A stretch of DNA of 64,000 nucleotides from Aeromonas veronii (lineage in GTDB: Bacteria > Pseudomonadota > Gammaproteobacteria > Enterobacterales > Aeromonadaceae). Positions 16,388 to 25,137 of the stretch are shown in pieces (position 1 is the stretch's first letter; each line of letters starts with the position of its first letter). The notes beneath the pieces were generated by a model. It made no database searches, was not told the DNA's origin, and saw only the letters and a list, made by a program, of their open reading frames with translations. The position numbers and the translations under genes are program-made. The stretch lies in the NCBI RefSeq assembly GCF_040215105.1, contig NZ_CP157875.1, positions 4,408,501 through 4,472,500 on the forward strand, read 5' to 3'.

Positions 16388-16469
16388 GACTCGCGAGTCG
16401 GCAATCGACTCTGCTCAATGCACGCTGGCGCCATTGAGCAGAAGCGACTCGGGGAGGCCTGGCCTCCCC
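16388..16469 (-). other. Structured ilvE-ilvD intercistronic region
   Basis: Three inverted repeats lie in the operon mRNA. GGGGAGGCC/GGCCTCCCC (16451-16469) starts seven bases after the ilvE stop. CTGCTCAATG/CATTGAGCAG (16411-16441, 11-base loop) is nested inside CGAGTCG/CGACTCG (16394-16451). GACTCGCGAGTC (16388-16399) is a perfect 12-base palindrome. There is no T run, so these do not look like terminators. They may set processing or relative stability of the two halves of the message. Confidence 0.6.
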
Positions 16470-16476
16470 GTCGTCA

Positions 16477-17409
16477 TCAATCCTTGACCGGGGTGAGCCA
16501 GCCCCACTTGTCCTCAGTCTGGCCATTGAACAGGCCGAAGAAGGCGTTCTGCAACTGCTCGGTCACCGGGCCACGACGACCAGCACCTATCTGCATCCGA
16601 TCCACCGAGCGCACCGGGGTCACCTCGGCCGCCGTGCCGGTCATGAAGATCTCGTCCGCCACATAGAGGGCTTCGCGCGGCAGCGCCTGTTCGCGCACCT
16701 CATAGCCGAGATCCCGGGCGAGGGTCATGATGGTGTCGCGGGTGATGCCGGGCAGGATGGCGGCGGTGGCGGGCGGGGTGAACAGCACGCCGTTCTTCAC
16801 CAGGAACAGGTTCTCCCCCGCCCCCTCGCTAAGATAACCATTCACGTCCAGCGCTAGCCCTTCGGCGAAGCCGTTGCGCTTGGCCTCCCGGCTGATGAGC
16901 TGGGACGACAGATAGTTGCCGCCAGCCTTGGCGCCGGTGGGAATGGTGTTCGGCGCGAGCCGGTTCCAGGAGGTGACGCACACATCCACCCCGTTTTTCA
17001 GCCCCTCTTCCCCCAGATAGGCGCCCCAGGGCAGGGCGGCGACCATGAGGTCGGCCTTGGCATCGAGCGGCGGATGCAGCCCCAGCCCCACGTTGCCGAT
17101 GAAGGCGAGCGGGCGCAGATAGCCGCTCTTCAGGCCGTTCTCACGCACCACGGCGCGGCAGGCCTCGTTCACCTCGGCTTCACTATAGGGCACGTCCATC
17201 CAATAGATCTTGGCGGAGTCGAACAGGCGGCGAGTGTGCTCCTGCAGACGGAAGATGCAGGTCCCCTTGGGGGTGTCGTAGGCTCGGACCCCCTCAAACA
17301 CGGAGGAGCCGTAGTGCAGGGCATGGCTCATGACGTGGACCTGGGCATCCTGCCAGGGCACCATCTTGCCGTTGAACCAGATGTATTGAGGATGAGAAGG
17401 CTGTGACAT
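16477..17409 (-). CDS. ilvE: Branched-chain amino acid aminotransferase
   Basis: Class IV PLP aminotransferase making isoleucine, valine and leucine from their 2-oxo acids. It has 310 residues (E. coli 309). Key features are HYGSSVFEGVRAYDTP near 30, the PLP lysine in GAKAGGNYLSSQ near 160, LDVNGYLSEGAGENLF, and FMTGTAAEVTPV near 255. The ATG at 17407-17409 gives MSQPSHPQYIWFNGKMV. It follows ilvM by 13 bases. Confidence 0.97.
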   Translation of the reverse strand: MSQPSHPQYIWFNGKMVPWQDAQVHVMSHALHYGSSVFEGVRAYDTPKGTCIFRLQEHTRRLFDSAKIYWMDVPYSEAEVNEACRAVVRENGLKSGYLRPLAFIGNVGLGLHPPLDAKADLMVAALPWGAYLGEEGLKNGVDVCVTSWNRLAPNTIPTGAKAGGNYLSSQLISREAKRNGFAEGLALDVNGYLSEGAGENLFLVKNGVLFTPPATAAILPGITRDTIMTLARDLGYEVREQALPREALYVADEIFMTGTAAEVTPVRSVDRMQIGAGRRGPVTEQLQNAFFGLFNGQTEDKWGWLTPVKD

Positions 17410-17422
17410 TGGCTTGGCTCCT

Positions 17423-17686
17423 TTAAGCGCTGATCCGGGGTTGCTGTTCCAGTGCATCGACCCGGGAGACATCCACCAGCTTGACCAGCTGGCTCCACAA
17501 CTGCTGGATGGGACGCTCCGACTCGACAGTAACCGTGATCCGCAGCTGTTGGCAATCCTGCTCCATGTGCAGGGCATTGAGGGCGAAGCCGCGGTGGCGC
17601 ACCACCCGCAGCACCCGTTCCATCACTTCGGGCCTGGGCTGGGCGTGGATATGCAGGGTGTGCTGGTGCTGATTGTGCTGGTTCAT
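17423..17686 (-). CDS. ilvM: Acetolactate synthase II small (regulatory) subunit
   Basis: An 87-residue ACT-domain protein pairing with IlvG. It opens with a His/Gln-rich stretch ([14 protein letters not shown]), then [13 protein letters not shown] and [19 protein letters not shown], typical of IlvM. The start ATG overlaps the ilvG stop as ATGA (17683-17686), indicating translational coupling for balanced subunit production. Confidence 0.93.
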   Translation of the reverse strand: MNQHNQHQHTLHIHAQPRPEVMERVLRVVRHRGFALNALHMEQDCQQLRITVTVESERPIQQLWSQLVKLVDVSRVDALEQQPRISA

Positions 17687-19329
17687 GGGCGTTGCTCCAT
17701 CATCTTGTGGTTCGCGACTCCCGGGGGCACCAGGGGCCAGACGTTTTCTTCCTCTGAAATCGCCACATGCAGCAGGTAGGCGCTCTCGCTCGCCAGCAGG
17801 CGATCCAGGGCCGGTGCTATCTGTTCCTTGCATGTGATGCTCTCGCCAGGGATGCCAAAGGCGGCAGCCAGGGCGACAAAATCGGGGTTGTCGGAGAGGA
17901 TGGTCTCGCTGTAGCGGCCGTCGAAGAACAGCTCCTGCCACTGGCGCACCATGCCGAGGCGCTGGTTGTCCAGCAGCACCATCTTCACCTTGAGCTGGGC
18001 ACGGCGAATGGTGCCGAGTTCCTGCACGTTCATCATGAAGGAGCCATCCCCGCTCACCAGCACCACCTCATCCTCCGGGCGCGACATCTTGGCGCCGATG
18101 GCGGCGGGCAGACCGAAGCCCATGGTGCCGAGACCGGCACTGGAGAGGTGATTGCGCGGGCTGGTGAAGCGCATGTGCTGGGCCACCCACATCTGGTGCT
18201 GACCCACGTCGCAGGCCACCACGCTGCTCTCTGGCAGGCGGTTTGAGAGCTCTTTGAGCAAGGCCGGGGCATAGATGGGCTGGCCCGGGTGGTCGTAGCG
18301 AAACGCGTATTCCCGGGCCATGGCGGCGCAGTGCTCGCGCCAGGGGGTGATGTCGAGGTCCATGGCGAGCGCCGGCAGCACCAGGGTCAGATCCGTGGTG
18401 ATCCCCACCTCGGCGGCGCGGCGCTTGCCAAACTCGGCGGCGTCTACATCGAGATGGATCACCTTGGCGTGGGGGGCGAACTCGTCCAGCTTGCCAGTCA
18501 CCCGATCATCGAAACGGGCCCCGGCCACCACCAGCAGATCGCACTGCTGTACCGCCAGATTCGCGGGCTTGGTGCCGTGCATGCCGAGCATGCCGAGGTA
18601 AACGTCGCTGTCGGGATCCAGCGCCCCTATGCCCTTGAGGGTGGTGACCGCCGGCATGCCGGTGGCAGCCGCAAAGTCGCGCAGCTGACGTTCGGCATTC
18701 GCCATGCCCACCCCGCCGCCGACGTAGAGCACGGGGCGCTCGGCGGCGGCCAGCAGCGCGCGGGCGGCGTTGATCTCGGCCAGAACCAGGGCACCTGGCT
18801 CTTCCACCGCAAACAGCGGGCTCTGTTTCGGCACGGCCGCCAGCTGGATATCCTTGGGAAAATCGATGAGCACGGGGCCGGGGCGACCGGAGGTGGCGAT
18901 GGCGAAGGCTTCTGCCAACACCTGCCCCAGCTCGGCTGCATCCGTGACCATGAAGGAGTGCTTGGTGCAGGAGAGCGACATGCCGAGTACGTCCACCTCC
19001 TGGAAGGCGTCGGTGCCCACGGCGGCGCAGGGCACCTGGCCGCTGATGGCGACCAGGGGGACGGAATCGAGCAGCGCCTCCGCCAGACCTGTCACCAGGT
19101 TGGTGGCCCCCGGGCCCGAGGTGGCGATACAGACCCCCACCTGGCCGGAGGCGCGGGCATAACCCACGGCGGCCATGGCGGCCCCCTGTTCGTGGCGGCA
19201 CAGCTGATGGGCCAGGCCGCCGTCATACAAGGCATCGTAGACCGGCATGATGGCCCCGCCCGGGTAGCCAAACACCTGGGTCACACCCTGTTTCTTGAGA
19301 GCCTGTACCAAAAACTGCGCGCCGTTCAT
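17683..19329 (-). CDS. ilvG: Acetolactate synthase II large (catalytic) subunit
   Basis: ThDP-dependent synthesis of acetolactate or acetohydroxybutyrate. It has 548 residues and an uninterrupted frame, unlike the frameshifted ilvG of E. coli K-12. Motifs: catalytic Glu in [18 protein letters not shown] near 47, [11 protein letters not shown], and the ThDP/Mg motif [14 protein letters not shown] near 425. The start ATG at 19327-19329 lies just inside the attenuator. Confidence 0.97.
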   Translation of the reverse strand: MNGAQFLVQALKKQGVTQVFGYPGGAIMPVYDALYDGGLAHQLCRHEQGAAMAAVGYARASGQVGVCIATSGPGATNLVTGLAEALLDSVPLVAISGQVPCAAVGTDAFQEVDVLGMSLSCTKHSFMVTDAAELGQVLAEAFAIATSGRPGPVLIDFPKDIQLAAVPKQSPLFAVEEPGALVLAEINAARALLAAAERPVLYVGGGVGMANAERQLRDFAAATGMPAVTTLKGIGALDPDSDVYLGMLGMHGTKPANLAVQQCDLLVVAGARFDDRVTGKLDEFAPHAKVIHLDVDAAEFGKRRAAEVGITTDLTLVLPALAMDLDITPWREHCAAMAREYAFRYDHPGQPIYAPALLKELSNRLPESSVVACDVGQHQMWVAQHMRFTSPRNHLSSAGLGTMGFGLPAAIGAKMSRPEDEVVLVSGDGSFMMNVQELGTIRRAQLKVKMVLLDNQRLGMVRQWQELFFDGRYSETILSDNPDFVALAAAFGIPGESITCKEQIAPALDRLLASESAYLLHVAISEEENVWPLVPPGVANHKMMEQRP

Positions 19330-19353
19330 GTGGAAAATCCTGTCCTTTGGTCG

Positions 19354-19386
19354 AAAAAAAACCCCCGGGCCGTGAGGCTCGGGGGT
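19354..19386 (-). terminator. Attenuator terminator of the ilv operon
   Basis: On the minus strand: ACCCCCGAGCC, loop TCAC, GGCCCGGGGGT (one mismatch), then eight T. It lies between the ilvL leader peptide and ilvG, as in the classic ilvGMEDA attenuator. Confidence 0.9.
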
Positions 19387-19416
19387 CGCTTTGTTTCGTT
19401 CTGTCCGGTGTTGGGT

Positions 19417-19515
19417 CTATCCCTTGTTCCGTGCAGCCAAACGAGCCCCGAGCGGTGAGATAATAATCACCACTAGGACCACAATAATGCTGACGAAACG
19501 GGAGGCCATGTTCAT
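19417..19515 (-). CDS. ilvL: ilvGMEDA operon leader peptide
   Basis: A 32-residue leader, the same length as E. coli IlvL. The middle is a run of regulatory codons (SIIVVLVVIIIS) followed by PLGARLAARNKG, resembling the enteric peptide's VVIIIPPCGAALGRGKA. Ribosome stalling at Ile, Val or Leu codons would prevent the downstream attenuator at 19354-19386 from forming. Either ATG (19513-19515 or 19507-19509) could be used; the Shine-Dalgarno is weak for both. Confidence 0.88.
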   Translation of the reverse strand: MNMASRFVSIIVVLVVIIISPLGARLAARNKG

Positions 19516-19714
19516 AGTTACAACCGGAAATCCTGTGAAATCGGAGCGGTGCTTACCGCGAATGGCTATTAGAACTAGCACGGTGATTTTTATTGGGCAA
19601 GCACTTTTTACCTGACAAGACTCTGATTTCCAGCTGGTCACCGCGCCCGGGTTGGAACAAAAAACTAATAAAAAACGGTTGGCCAGCATATACATCAAAC
19701 CAAGGACGGTATTT

Positions 19715-21229
19715 ATGTCATTAGCTGTGGTTTATAGCCGTGCCAGCCTGGGTATTTCTGCCCCTCAGGTAACGGTGGAAGTCCACCTCTCCAACGGCCT
19801 GCCCGCCTTCAACATGGTGGGGCTGCCGGAAACTTCGGTGAAGGAGTCGCGGGATCGGGTGCGCAGCGCTCTGCTCAACGGCAACTTCGAGTTTCCCTCC
19901 AAGCACATCACGGTCAACCTGGCCCCCGCCGACCTGCCCAAGGAGGGAGGGCGTTTCGATCTGGCCATCGCCATCGGTATTCTTGCCGCTTCCAAGCAGA
20001 TACCTGCTAAATACCTTCTTGATCATGAATTTTTGGGGGAGCTGGCCCTGACCGGCGAGATCCGCCCCGTGCTGGGAGTGTTGCCCGCGGTGCTGGCCTG
20101 CCGGGATGCGGGTCGCACCCTGCTGGTGCCGCGGGAAAACGGCCAAGAGGCCTCCCTCATCCAGGATGCCGAGGTGCGCACCGCCCACCAGCTGCTGGCG
20201 GTCACCGCCTGGCTGGCAGGCCAGTACGAGCTGCCCCTGCCCGAGCCCCAGAGTACGGAGAGCTTGCCCGATATCCCGGATCTGCAGGATGTGATCGGCC
20301 AGTCCCAGGCCAAGCGGGCGCTGGAGATCGCCGCCGCCGGCAGCCACAATCTGCTGTTTATCGGGCCACCCGGCACCGGCAAGAGCATGCTGGCGAGCCG
20401 CTTGCCCGGTATCTTGCCACCGCTGAGCGAGCAGGAGGCGCAGCAGACCGCCGCCATCCACTCCATCGGCGGCCTGACCCCGCGGGCCGGTCACTGGCAC
20501 CACAGGCCCTATCGAACCCCTCATCACAGCGCCTCCGCCGTGGCCCTGGTCGGCGGTGGCAGTCACCCGAGACCGGGGGAAATTTCCCTCGCCCACAACG
20601 GAGTGCTGTTTCTGGACGAACTGCCGGAGTTCGAGCGCAAGGTGCTCGATGCCCTGCGCGAGCCGCTGGAGACCGGCCACATCACCATCAGCCGGGCGGC
20701 GCGACAGGTGGATTTTCCCGCCCGTTTCCAGCTGATTGGCGCCATGAACCCCAGCCCTTGCGGCCACTATGGGGACGGCCAGACCCGCGCCAGCCCGGAT
20801 CAGATCCTGCGCTACCTCGGCAAGCTCTCCGGCCCCTTCCTCGATCGCTTTGACCTGACGGTGGAGGTGCCGCTGCTGCCCAAGGGGAGCCTCACCGGCA
20901 AGGCGGAGCGCGGCGAATCGAGCCGGCAGATCCGAGAGCGGGTATTGGGGGCGAGAGGGCGCATGCTGGCTCGCGGCGGGAAGCTCAACCACCTGCTGGA
21001 TAGTCGTGAAATCGAAGTCGTTTGTCGATTATCGGCGCAAGATGCCGAGTTTTTGGAGAATGCCATCCAGCGGCTCGGCCTCAGCATCCGGGCCTGGCAC
21101 CGCATCCTGCGGGTGTCCCGCACCATTGCCGACCTGGCCGGCCAGCCCGATATCGGCAAGGAGCACCTGATCGAGGCGCTCGGCTACCGGGCCATGGACA
21201 GGCTGCTGTCCCGCCTGCGCAGCGGCTGA
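19715..21229 (+). CDS. comM: ComM/YifB-family AAA+ helicase
   Basis: A hexameric Mg-chelatase-like AAA+ protein that drives branch migration in natural transformation. It has 504 residues (E. coli YifB 506). The N-terminal domain starts SLAVVYSRASLGI and contains MVGLPETSVKESRDRVRSA. Walker A is GPPGTGKSMLASRL near 215, the Mg-chelatase region has HNGVLFLDELPEF, and AMNPSPCGHYGD carries the zinc-like motif. It is divergent from ilvL, the same arrangement as in E. coli. The ATG at 19715 gives the family N-terminus. Confidence 0.94.
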   Translation: MSLAVVYSRASLGISAPQVTVEVHLSNGLPAFNMVGLPETSVKESRDRVRSALLNGNFEFPSKHITVNLAPADLPKEGGRFDLAIAIGILAASKQIPAKYLLDHEFLGELALTGEIRPVLGVLPAVLACRDAGRTLLVPRENGQEASLIQDAEVRTAHQLLAVTAWLAGQYELPLPEPQSTESLPDIPDLQDVIGQSQAKRALEIAAAGSHNLLFIGPPGTGKSMLASRLPGILPPLSEQEAQQTAAIHSIGGLTPRAGHWHHRPYRTPHHSASAVALVGGGSHPRPGEISLAHNGVLFLDELPEFERKVLDALREPLETGHITISRAARQVDFPARFQLIGAMNPSPCGHYGDGQTRASPDQILRYLGKLSGPFLDRFDLTVEVPLLPKGSLTGKAERGESSRQIRERVLGARGRMLARGGKLNHLLDSREIEVVCRLSAQDAEFLENAIQRLGLSIRAWHRILRVSRTIADLAGQPDIGKEHLIEALGYRAMDRLLSRLRSG

Positions 21230-21362
21230 ACCAGGCAGGAGACGGCGACGAGGGCTCCGTTCGGGAGGTGCCTCTCCATGGTTTAACAGGTCGACGGCTG
21301 ATAATATGGGCACAGATCTGACCACTTGCTGGTCTTCCACCGACAAGAAACGGACCCGACTC

Positions 21363-22277
21363 ATGGCCAACAAGCTGATTGAGGGGCTGCGCGGCAGCCT
21401 CTCGACCCTGCTCTATTTCCTCAACACCCTGTTCTGGTTTGTCCCCATCCTGCTGCTCGGTCTGCTCAAGCTGCTGCTGCCGCTCAAGGGGTGGCGCACC
21501 CTGTGCAATGCACTGCTGGACGGCAGCGCCAGCTGCTGGATAGGTTTCAACAATCTGATCCAGAAAGTCATCATCCGAACCCCTTTTGAGGTGGTCGGAG
21601 TGGACAAAGGGAGCCGGAATGAGTGGTATATGGTCATCGCCAACCATCAATCCTGGGTCGACATACTGGTATTGCAGCGGATTTTTAATCAAAAAATCCC
21701 CTTCCTGAAGTTTTTCCTCAAGAAAGAACTGATTTGGGTACCTTTTCTCGGTCTGGCATGGTGGGCGCTGGATTTTCCCTTCATGCGGCGTTATTCCCGT
21801 AAATTTCTGGAAAAGCACCCCCATCTGAAGGGAAAAGACATAGAGACAACCCGCAAGGCCTGTGCCAAGTTCCGCCACATTCCGGTGAGTGTGATGAACT
21901 TCGTGGAGGGCACCCGCTTCACCCCCCGCAAGCATGACAAGCAGGCCGCCCCCTACCGTCATCTGTTGCACCCGAGGGCTGGCGGCGTCGCCTTTACCCT
22001 GGCCGCCATGGGGGATCAGCTGCACAAGCTGGTGGATGTCACCATCGCCTACCCGGGCGGCGTCCCCAGTTACTGGGATTTCATGTGCGGTCGAGTCAGG
22101 GAGGTCAAGGTTCGGGTCCGCTTCTTGCCGATCGAACGCAATCTGGTGGGGGATTACTTCAATGACCCCGAGTTCCAACAAGAGTTTCAGCAGTGGTTGA
22201 ACGGGATCTGGCACGAGAAGGATCAGACCCTGAACCAGCTGCTGGCGAACGAGACGCCCTCAAGGACGCCATGCTAA
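21363..22277 (+). CDS. PlsC-type acyltransferase (YihG-like), copy 1
   Basis: 304 residues. There is an N-terminal membrane segment (about 17-40), then the acyltransferase motif NHQSWVDI (NHxxxxD) near 95 and the acceptor-site motif NFVEGTRFTP near 180. DIETTRKACAKFRHIP and LVGDYFND are shared with the next gene. It resembles E. coli YihG/YihG-like 1-acylglycerol-3-phosphate acyltransferases; the substrate is not established from sequence. The ATG at 21363 is followed by MANKLIEGLRG. Its 3' end overlaps copy 2 by seven bases. Confidence 0.88.
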   Translation: MANKLIEGLRGSLSTLLYFLNTLFWFVPILLLGLLKLLLPLKGWRTLCNALLDGSASCWIGFNNLIQKVIIRTPFEVVGVDKGSRNEWYMVIANHQSWVDILVLQRIFNQKIPFLKFFLKKELIWVPFLGLAWWALDFPFMRRYSRKFLEKHPHLKGKDIETTRKACAKFRHIPVSVMNFVEGTRFTPRKHDKQAAPYRHLLHPRAGGVAFTLAAMGDQLHKLVDVTIAYPGGVPSYWDFMCGRVREVKVRVRFLPIERNLVGDYFNDPEFQQEFQQWLNGIWHEKDQTLNQLLANETPSRTPC

Positions 22278-23239
22278 GCCTGCTCCCCGGCCCGCTGGTG
22301 CTGCTCATCAGCGCCGGCCTGACCATCCTCTTCACCGCCCTGTGCGCCAGCCTGATCCTGCTGGTCTCCCTGGCGAAGCTGCTGCTGCCCATCCCGGCCT
22401 TCGGCCGCGCCTGCAGCCGCCTCAACAACCGCTTCATGCGTCTGTGGCTGGCCTGCAACGCCCTGGTGATCCGCCTCACCACCCGCATCGAGTGGCAGGT
22501 GGAGGACGACACCCACCTGCGCAAGGATGGCTGGTATCTCATCGTCAGCAACCACATGAGCTGGACCGACATCGTGGTGCTGGGCCACCTGTTCCGGGAC
22601 AGGCTGCCGGTGCCCAAGTTCTTCATGAAGCACGAGCTCATCTACATACCGCTGCTGGGGCTCGCCTGCTGGGGGCTGGACATGCCCTTCATGCGCCGCT
22701 ATTCACGGTCATTCCTGCTGAAAAATCCTCATTTGAGAGGAAAAGATATCGAGACAACCCGCAGCGCCTGTGAAAAATTCCGCCATATTCCCACCACCGT
22801 CATCAACTTCGTGGAGGGAACCCGCTTTACCGAACCCAAGCGGGATGCGGCGCGCTCCCCCTACCACCACCTGATGCCCCCCAAGGCGGCGGGGCTTGCC
22901 TTCACGCTGGCGGCCATGGGGGATCAGTTCGACAGCCTGATCAATGTCACCATCAGCTACCCGGACAACATGGAGACGCCGTTCAAGGACTTCCTGATGG
23001 GCCGGATGAAGCGTATCCGGGTGCGCATCGAGGAGCTGCCGGTGGACGAGGAGCTGGTGGGGGATTACTTCAACGACAAGCAGTTCAAGCGTGGCTTCCA
23101 GCAATGGCTGAATCAGCGCTGGCAGGAAAAAGATCAGGTGCTGGCCCAGTGGCAGGGGGCAGAGGCGGCTCAGGCCGAACCGGTTCCCGTCATCGAGGCG
23201 GCGTCAGACAAGAGCGCAGAGGCCAACTCGGGCAGTTGA
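22271..23239 (+). CDS. PlsC-type acyltransferase (YihG-like), copy 2
   Basis: 322 residues, a tandem paralogue of the preceding gene. It has the same motif order: membrane segment at about 8-38, NHMSWTDI near 95, NFVEGTRFTE near 180, DIETTRSACEKFRHIP, VGDYFND. It carries an extra acidic/Ala-rich C-terminal tail. The ATG at 22271 lies inside the end of copy 1 (ATGCTAA), indicating translational coupling. The tail overlaps the convergent DUF523 gene by 70 bases. Confidence 0.88.
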   Translation: MLSLLPGPLVLLISAGLTILFTALCASLILLVSLAKLLLPIPAFGRACSRLNNRFMRLWLACNALVIRLTTRIEWQVEDDTHLRKDGWYLIVSNHMSWTDIVVLGHLFRDRLPVPKFFMKHELIYIPLLGLACWGLDMPFMRRYSRSFLLKNPHLRGKDIETTRSACEKFRHIPTTVINFVEGTRFTEPKRDAARSPYHHLMPPKAAGLAFTLAAMGDQFDSLINVTISYPDNMETPFKDFLMGRMKRIRVRIEELPVDEELVGDYFNDKQFKRGFQQWLNQRWQEKDQVLAQWQGAEAAQAEPVPVIEAASDKSAEANSGS

Positions 23240-23679
23240 TCCTCACTGAAAACCCGGATCCCGTGGCGGCGCAGCAGGGCCGTGGTCTTGCCCTCCCCCG
23301 TCACGGAAATGCCCTCGAAGCGGCCGTTGTAGATGCGGCCACTGCCGCAGGAGGGGCTCCCCTCTTTGAGCAGGGCGAAGCGAATGCCCTGGGCCTGGCA
23401 GAGCCGCAGCGCGAGCTCGGCGCCTGCATCGAACTCGGCCGTCACATCCAGCCCGCTCGCGGTCACCACCCGCTCTCCCTGCCGCTCGGCAGGAGGACGC
23501 GGGGTCGGCAGGCCGCCCGCCACCTCGGGGCAAAACGACAGCACTCGCCCCTCGGCCCCCAGGGCCGTCAACCAGTCGCTGAGGATCCCCTTGCTCTGGC
23601 CGTCGTAACGCACCGGCTGCCCCAGCAGGCAGGCACTCACCAGCACTTTCTGCACTTTCTGCACTCCGGCTTCACTCAT
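23170..23679 (-). CDS. DUF523 family protein
   Basis: A 169-residue cysteine-containing protein of unknown function. Conserved blocks of the family are present: VLVSACLLGQPVRYDGQSK near 12, FCPEVAGGLPTPRPPAE near 49, and LLKEGSPSCGSGRIYNG near 108. The start ATG at 23677-23679 overlaps the stop of the upstream NrtR-type gene as ATGA, so the two are coupled. Its 3' end overlaps the convergent acyltransferase by 70 bases. Confidence 0.87.
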   Translation of the reverse strand: MSEAGVQKVQKVLVSACLLGQPVRYDGQSKGILSDWLTALGAEGRVLSFCPEVAGGLPTPRPPAERQGERVVTASGLDVTAEFDAGAELALRLCQAQGIRFALLKEGSPSCGSGRIYNGRFEGISVTGEGKTTALLRRHGIRVFSEDQLPELASALLSDAASMTGTGSA

Positions 23680-24326
23680 GCTTCCGCTCCGTGCATCACC
23701 TGATCGAACATCACGCAGCAAGGATTCTCCAGCCGGTAGAGGATGGCGGGGCGTTGCTTGCCGGTGCGCTTGCGGCCGGTATCCACCAGCACGTCGGCCC
23801 GGTGGATCCGCTTGCGAAAGGCCGCCGTGTTCATGGGCGTCTGCAGGATGATTTCGAAGGCACGCTGCACCTCGGAGAGGGTGAACTCGCTCCCCAGCAG
23901 TTGCAGCGGCAGGGTGCTGTAGCGGCTCTTGATCCGCAGTCGCTCCACCCCCTTGGCGATGAGCTGGACATGGTCGAAGGCGAGACCCAGCCCCGGCAGG
24001 GCAGAGAGCGGGTGCCAGCGACCACGCACCACTTCCACCTCGGGCTCCACCAGGCACAGATAAACCAGGGTGGTGGACCAGCCACGGGGATCCCGCTCCA
24101 GATTGCCGAGGGTGCAGACCTGCTCGCTGTAGCAGAGCCCCAGCCCCCACTCCGTCAGCAGACGGTGGAGAGCGGCATCCAGATCCCGGTCACGGGTCTC
24201 GTCGATGCGCAAGGCCGGCAGTTGCCAGCATTGGGCAAAGGGGGGGCGATCGCGGGTCTCGAGGAGCAGTTCCAACCGCTCATCGTTCAGCCGCAGCACC
24301 ACCATATCAAGACTCATTCTCGGCAT
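23676..24326 (-). CDS. nrtR: NrtR-type Nudix-related transcriptional regulator
   Basis: 216 residues. The N-terminal Nudix-fold domain (1-140: SLDMVVLRLNDERLELLL, then PPFAQCWQLPA) lacks the acidic residues of a working Nudix box. The C-terminal winged helix (about 150-205) has FEIILQTPMNTAAFRKRI, VLVDTGRKRTGKQRPAILYRL. This is the layout of NrtR repressors of NAD metabolism. The divergent nicotinamidase-pncB genes are the expected targets, with an inverted repeat in the shared promoter gap. The start is uncertain between 24326 and 24317. Confidence 0.85.
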   Translation of the reverse strand: MPRMSLDMVVLRLNDERLELLLETRDRPPFAQCWQLPALRIDETRDRDLDAALHRLLTEWGLGLCYSEQVCTLGNLERDPRGWSTTLVYLCLVEPEVEVVRGRWHPLSALPGLGLAFDHVQLIAKGVERLRIKSRYSTLPLQLLGSEFTLSEVQRAFEIILQTPMNTAAFRKRIHRADVLVDTGRKRTGKQRPAILYRLENPCCVMFDQVMHGAEA

Positions 24327-24364
24327 CTCGGTCGACCTGCTCGCCTTCTAATAATGTTTGGTAG

Positions 24365-24385
24365 ATAATATCACAAGAATATTAT
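24365..24385. promoter_or_regulatory. Inverted repeat, candidate NrtR operator
   Basis: ATAATAT (24365-24371), CACAAGA, ATATTAT (24379-24385) is a perfect 7-7-7 palindrome in the gap between nrtR and the nicotinamidase gene. It contains -10-like TAATAT sequences on both strands. Position and symmetry suit a repressor site; NrtR binding is inferred from context. Confidence 0.55.
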
Positions 24386-24400
24386 GTGCAGGAGCCACCC

Positions 24401-25036
24401 ATGGGAATCGTCGCCAGCCTGGATATTGATGCGCAGAAGGGCTTCACCCCCCTCTGCCCGAACGAACTGCCCGTCGCGGGCGGGGATGAGATCGTGGCTG
24501 CGCTCAACGCCCAGGCGGCCCTCGCCAGCCTGAGAGTCGGCAGCAAGGATGCCCATCCCCGCAATGCGGCCTGGGTCGTGACCGACCCCGCCAGCATGTT
24601 GCTGCCCCTGGATCTGCCCAACGCCGATCTCACCTGGCCGGCCCACTGCGTGCCGGGCACCCCGGGCTTCGAACTGCTGGAGGGCCTGCCCGCCCCCATC
24701 GACTACGACTTCTTCGTCTGGAAGGGGGTCGAGCCGGATCTGCATCCCTACGGTGCCTGCTTCCACGATCTGGCGGAGCGTCGCAGCACCGGGCTCATCG
24801 AATTCCTGCAGGCGCGCGGCGTCGATACCCTGCTGGTGGGCGGTCTGGCCACCGATTACTGCGTCAAGACCAGCGTGTTGCAACTGCGCCGGGCCGGTTT
24901 CAGGGTCATCGTTCACCTCGATGCCTGTCGCGGCATCGCCCCCGAGACGATAGCCCAGGCCCGCACCCAGATGACTGAGGCTGGCGCCGAACTGGCCCAG
25001 ACCCTGACCGATGTACAACAGCTGCTGGATGCCTGA
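24401..25036 (+). CDS. pncA: Nicotinamidase
   Basis: Hydrolyses nicotinamide to nicotinate for NAD salvage. The 211-residue isochorismatase-fold protein has catalytic triad candidates D10 (DIDAQKGF), K108 (FFVWKGVEPD) and C154 (GLATDYCVKTS). Metal ligands are D50/H52 (SKDAHP) and H82 (WPAHCV). The start is the ATG at 24401, with AGGAG seven bases before it; an earlier in-frame GTG is less likely. It is the first gene of the unit leading to pncB, and its TGA is followed one base later by the ATG of a truncated pncB copy. Confidence 0.92.
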   Translation: MGIVASLDIDAQKGFTPLCPNELPVAGGDEIVAALNAQAALASLRVGSKDAHPRNAAWVVTDPASMLLPLDLPNADLTWPAHCVPGTPGFELLEGLPAPIDYDFFVWKGVEPDLHPYGACFHDLAERRSTGLIEFLQARGVDTLLVGGLATDYCVKTSVLQLRRAGFRVIVHLDACRGIAPETIAQARTQMTEAGAELAQTLTDVQQLLDA

Positions 25037-25037
25037 T

Positions 25038-25136
25038 ATGTCTCCCATCCTCACCCGTCTCGTCGACACCGACGCCCGTGAGCTACCCATGCAGCAGGGG
25101 AACGATGCCGTTCGCTCCCGCCTGCGAGGAGCCTGA
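25038..25136 (+). pseudogene. Decayed tandem copy of the pncB 5' end (32-codon frame)
   Basis: The block 25029-25100 repeats the pncB start region exactly 100 bases upstream of it. The copy reads MSPILTRLVDTDARELPMQQ, against MPPILNSLLDTDAYKLHMQQ in PncB. The junction sequence GCCTGATATG, the stop of the upstream frame plus ATG, is also duplicated. The copy stays open for 32 codons and stops with TGA at 25134-25136, one base before the real pncB ATG. So pncA, mini-ORF and pncB form a chain of TGAT-ATG couplings. Most differences are non-synonymous. Confidence 0.85.
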
Positions 25137-25137
25137 T

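Noticed and set aside
17683..19329. Possible frameshift in ilvG, as known from E. coli K-12
   Set aside because: The frame is continuous for 548 codons with all ThDP and FAD region motifs.
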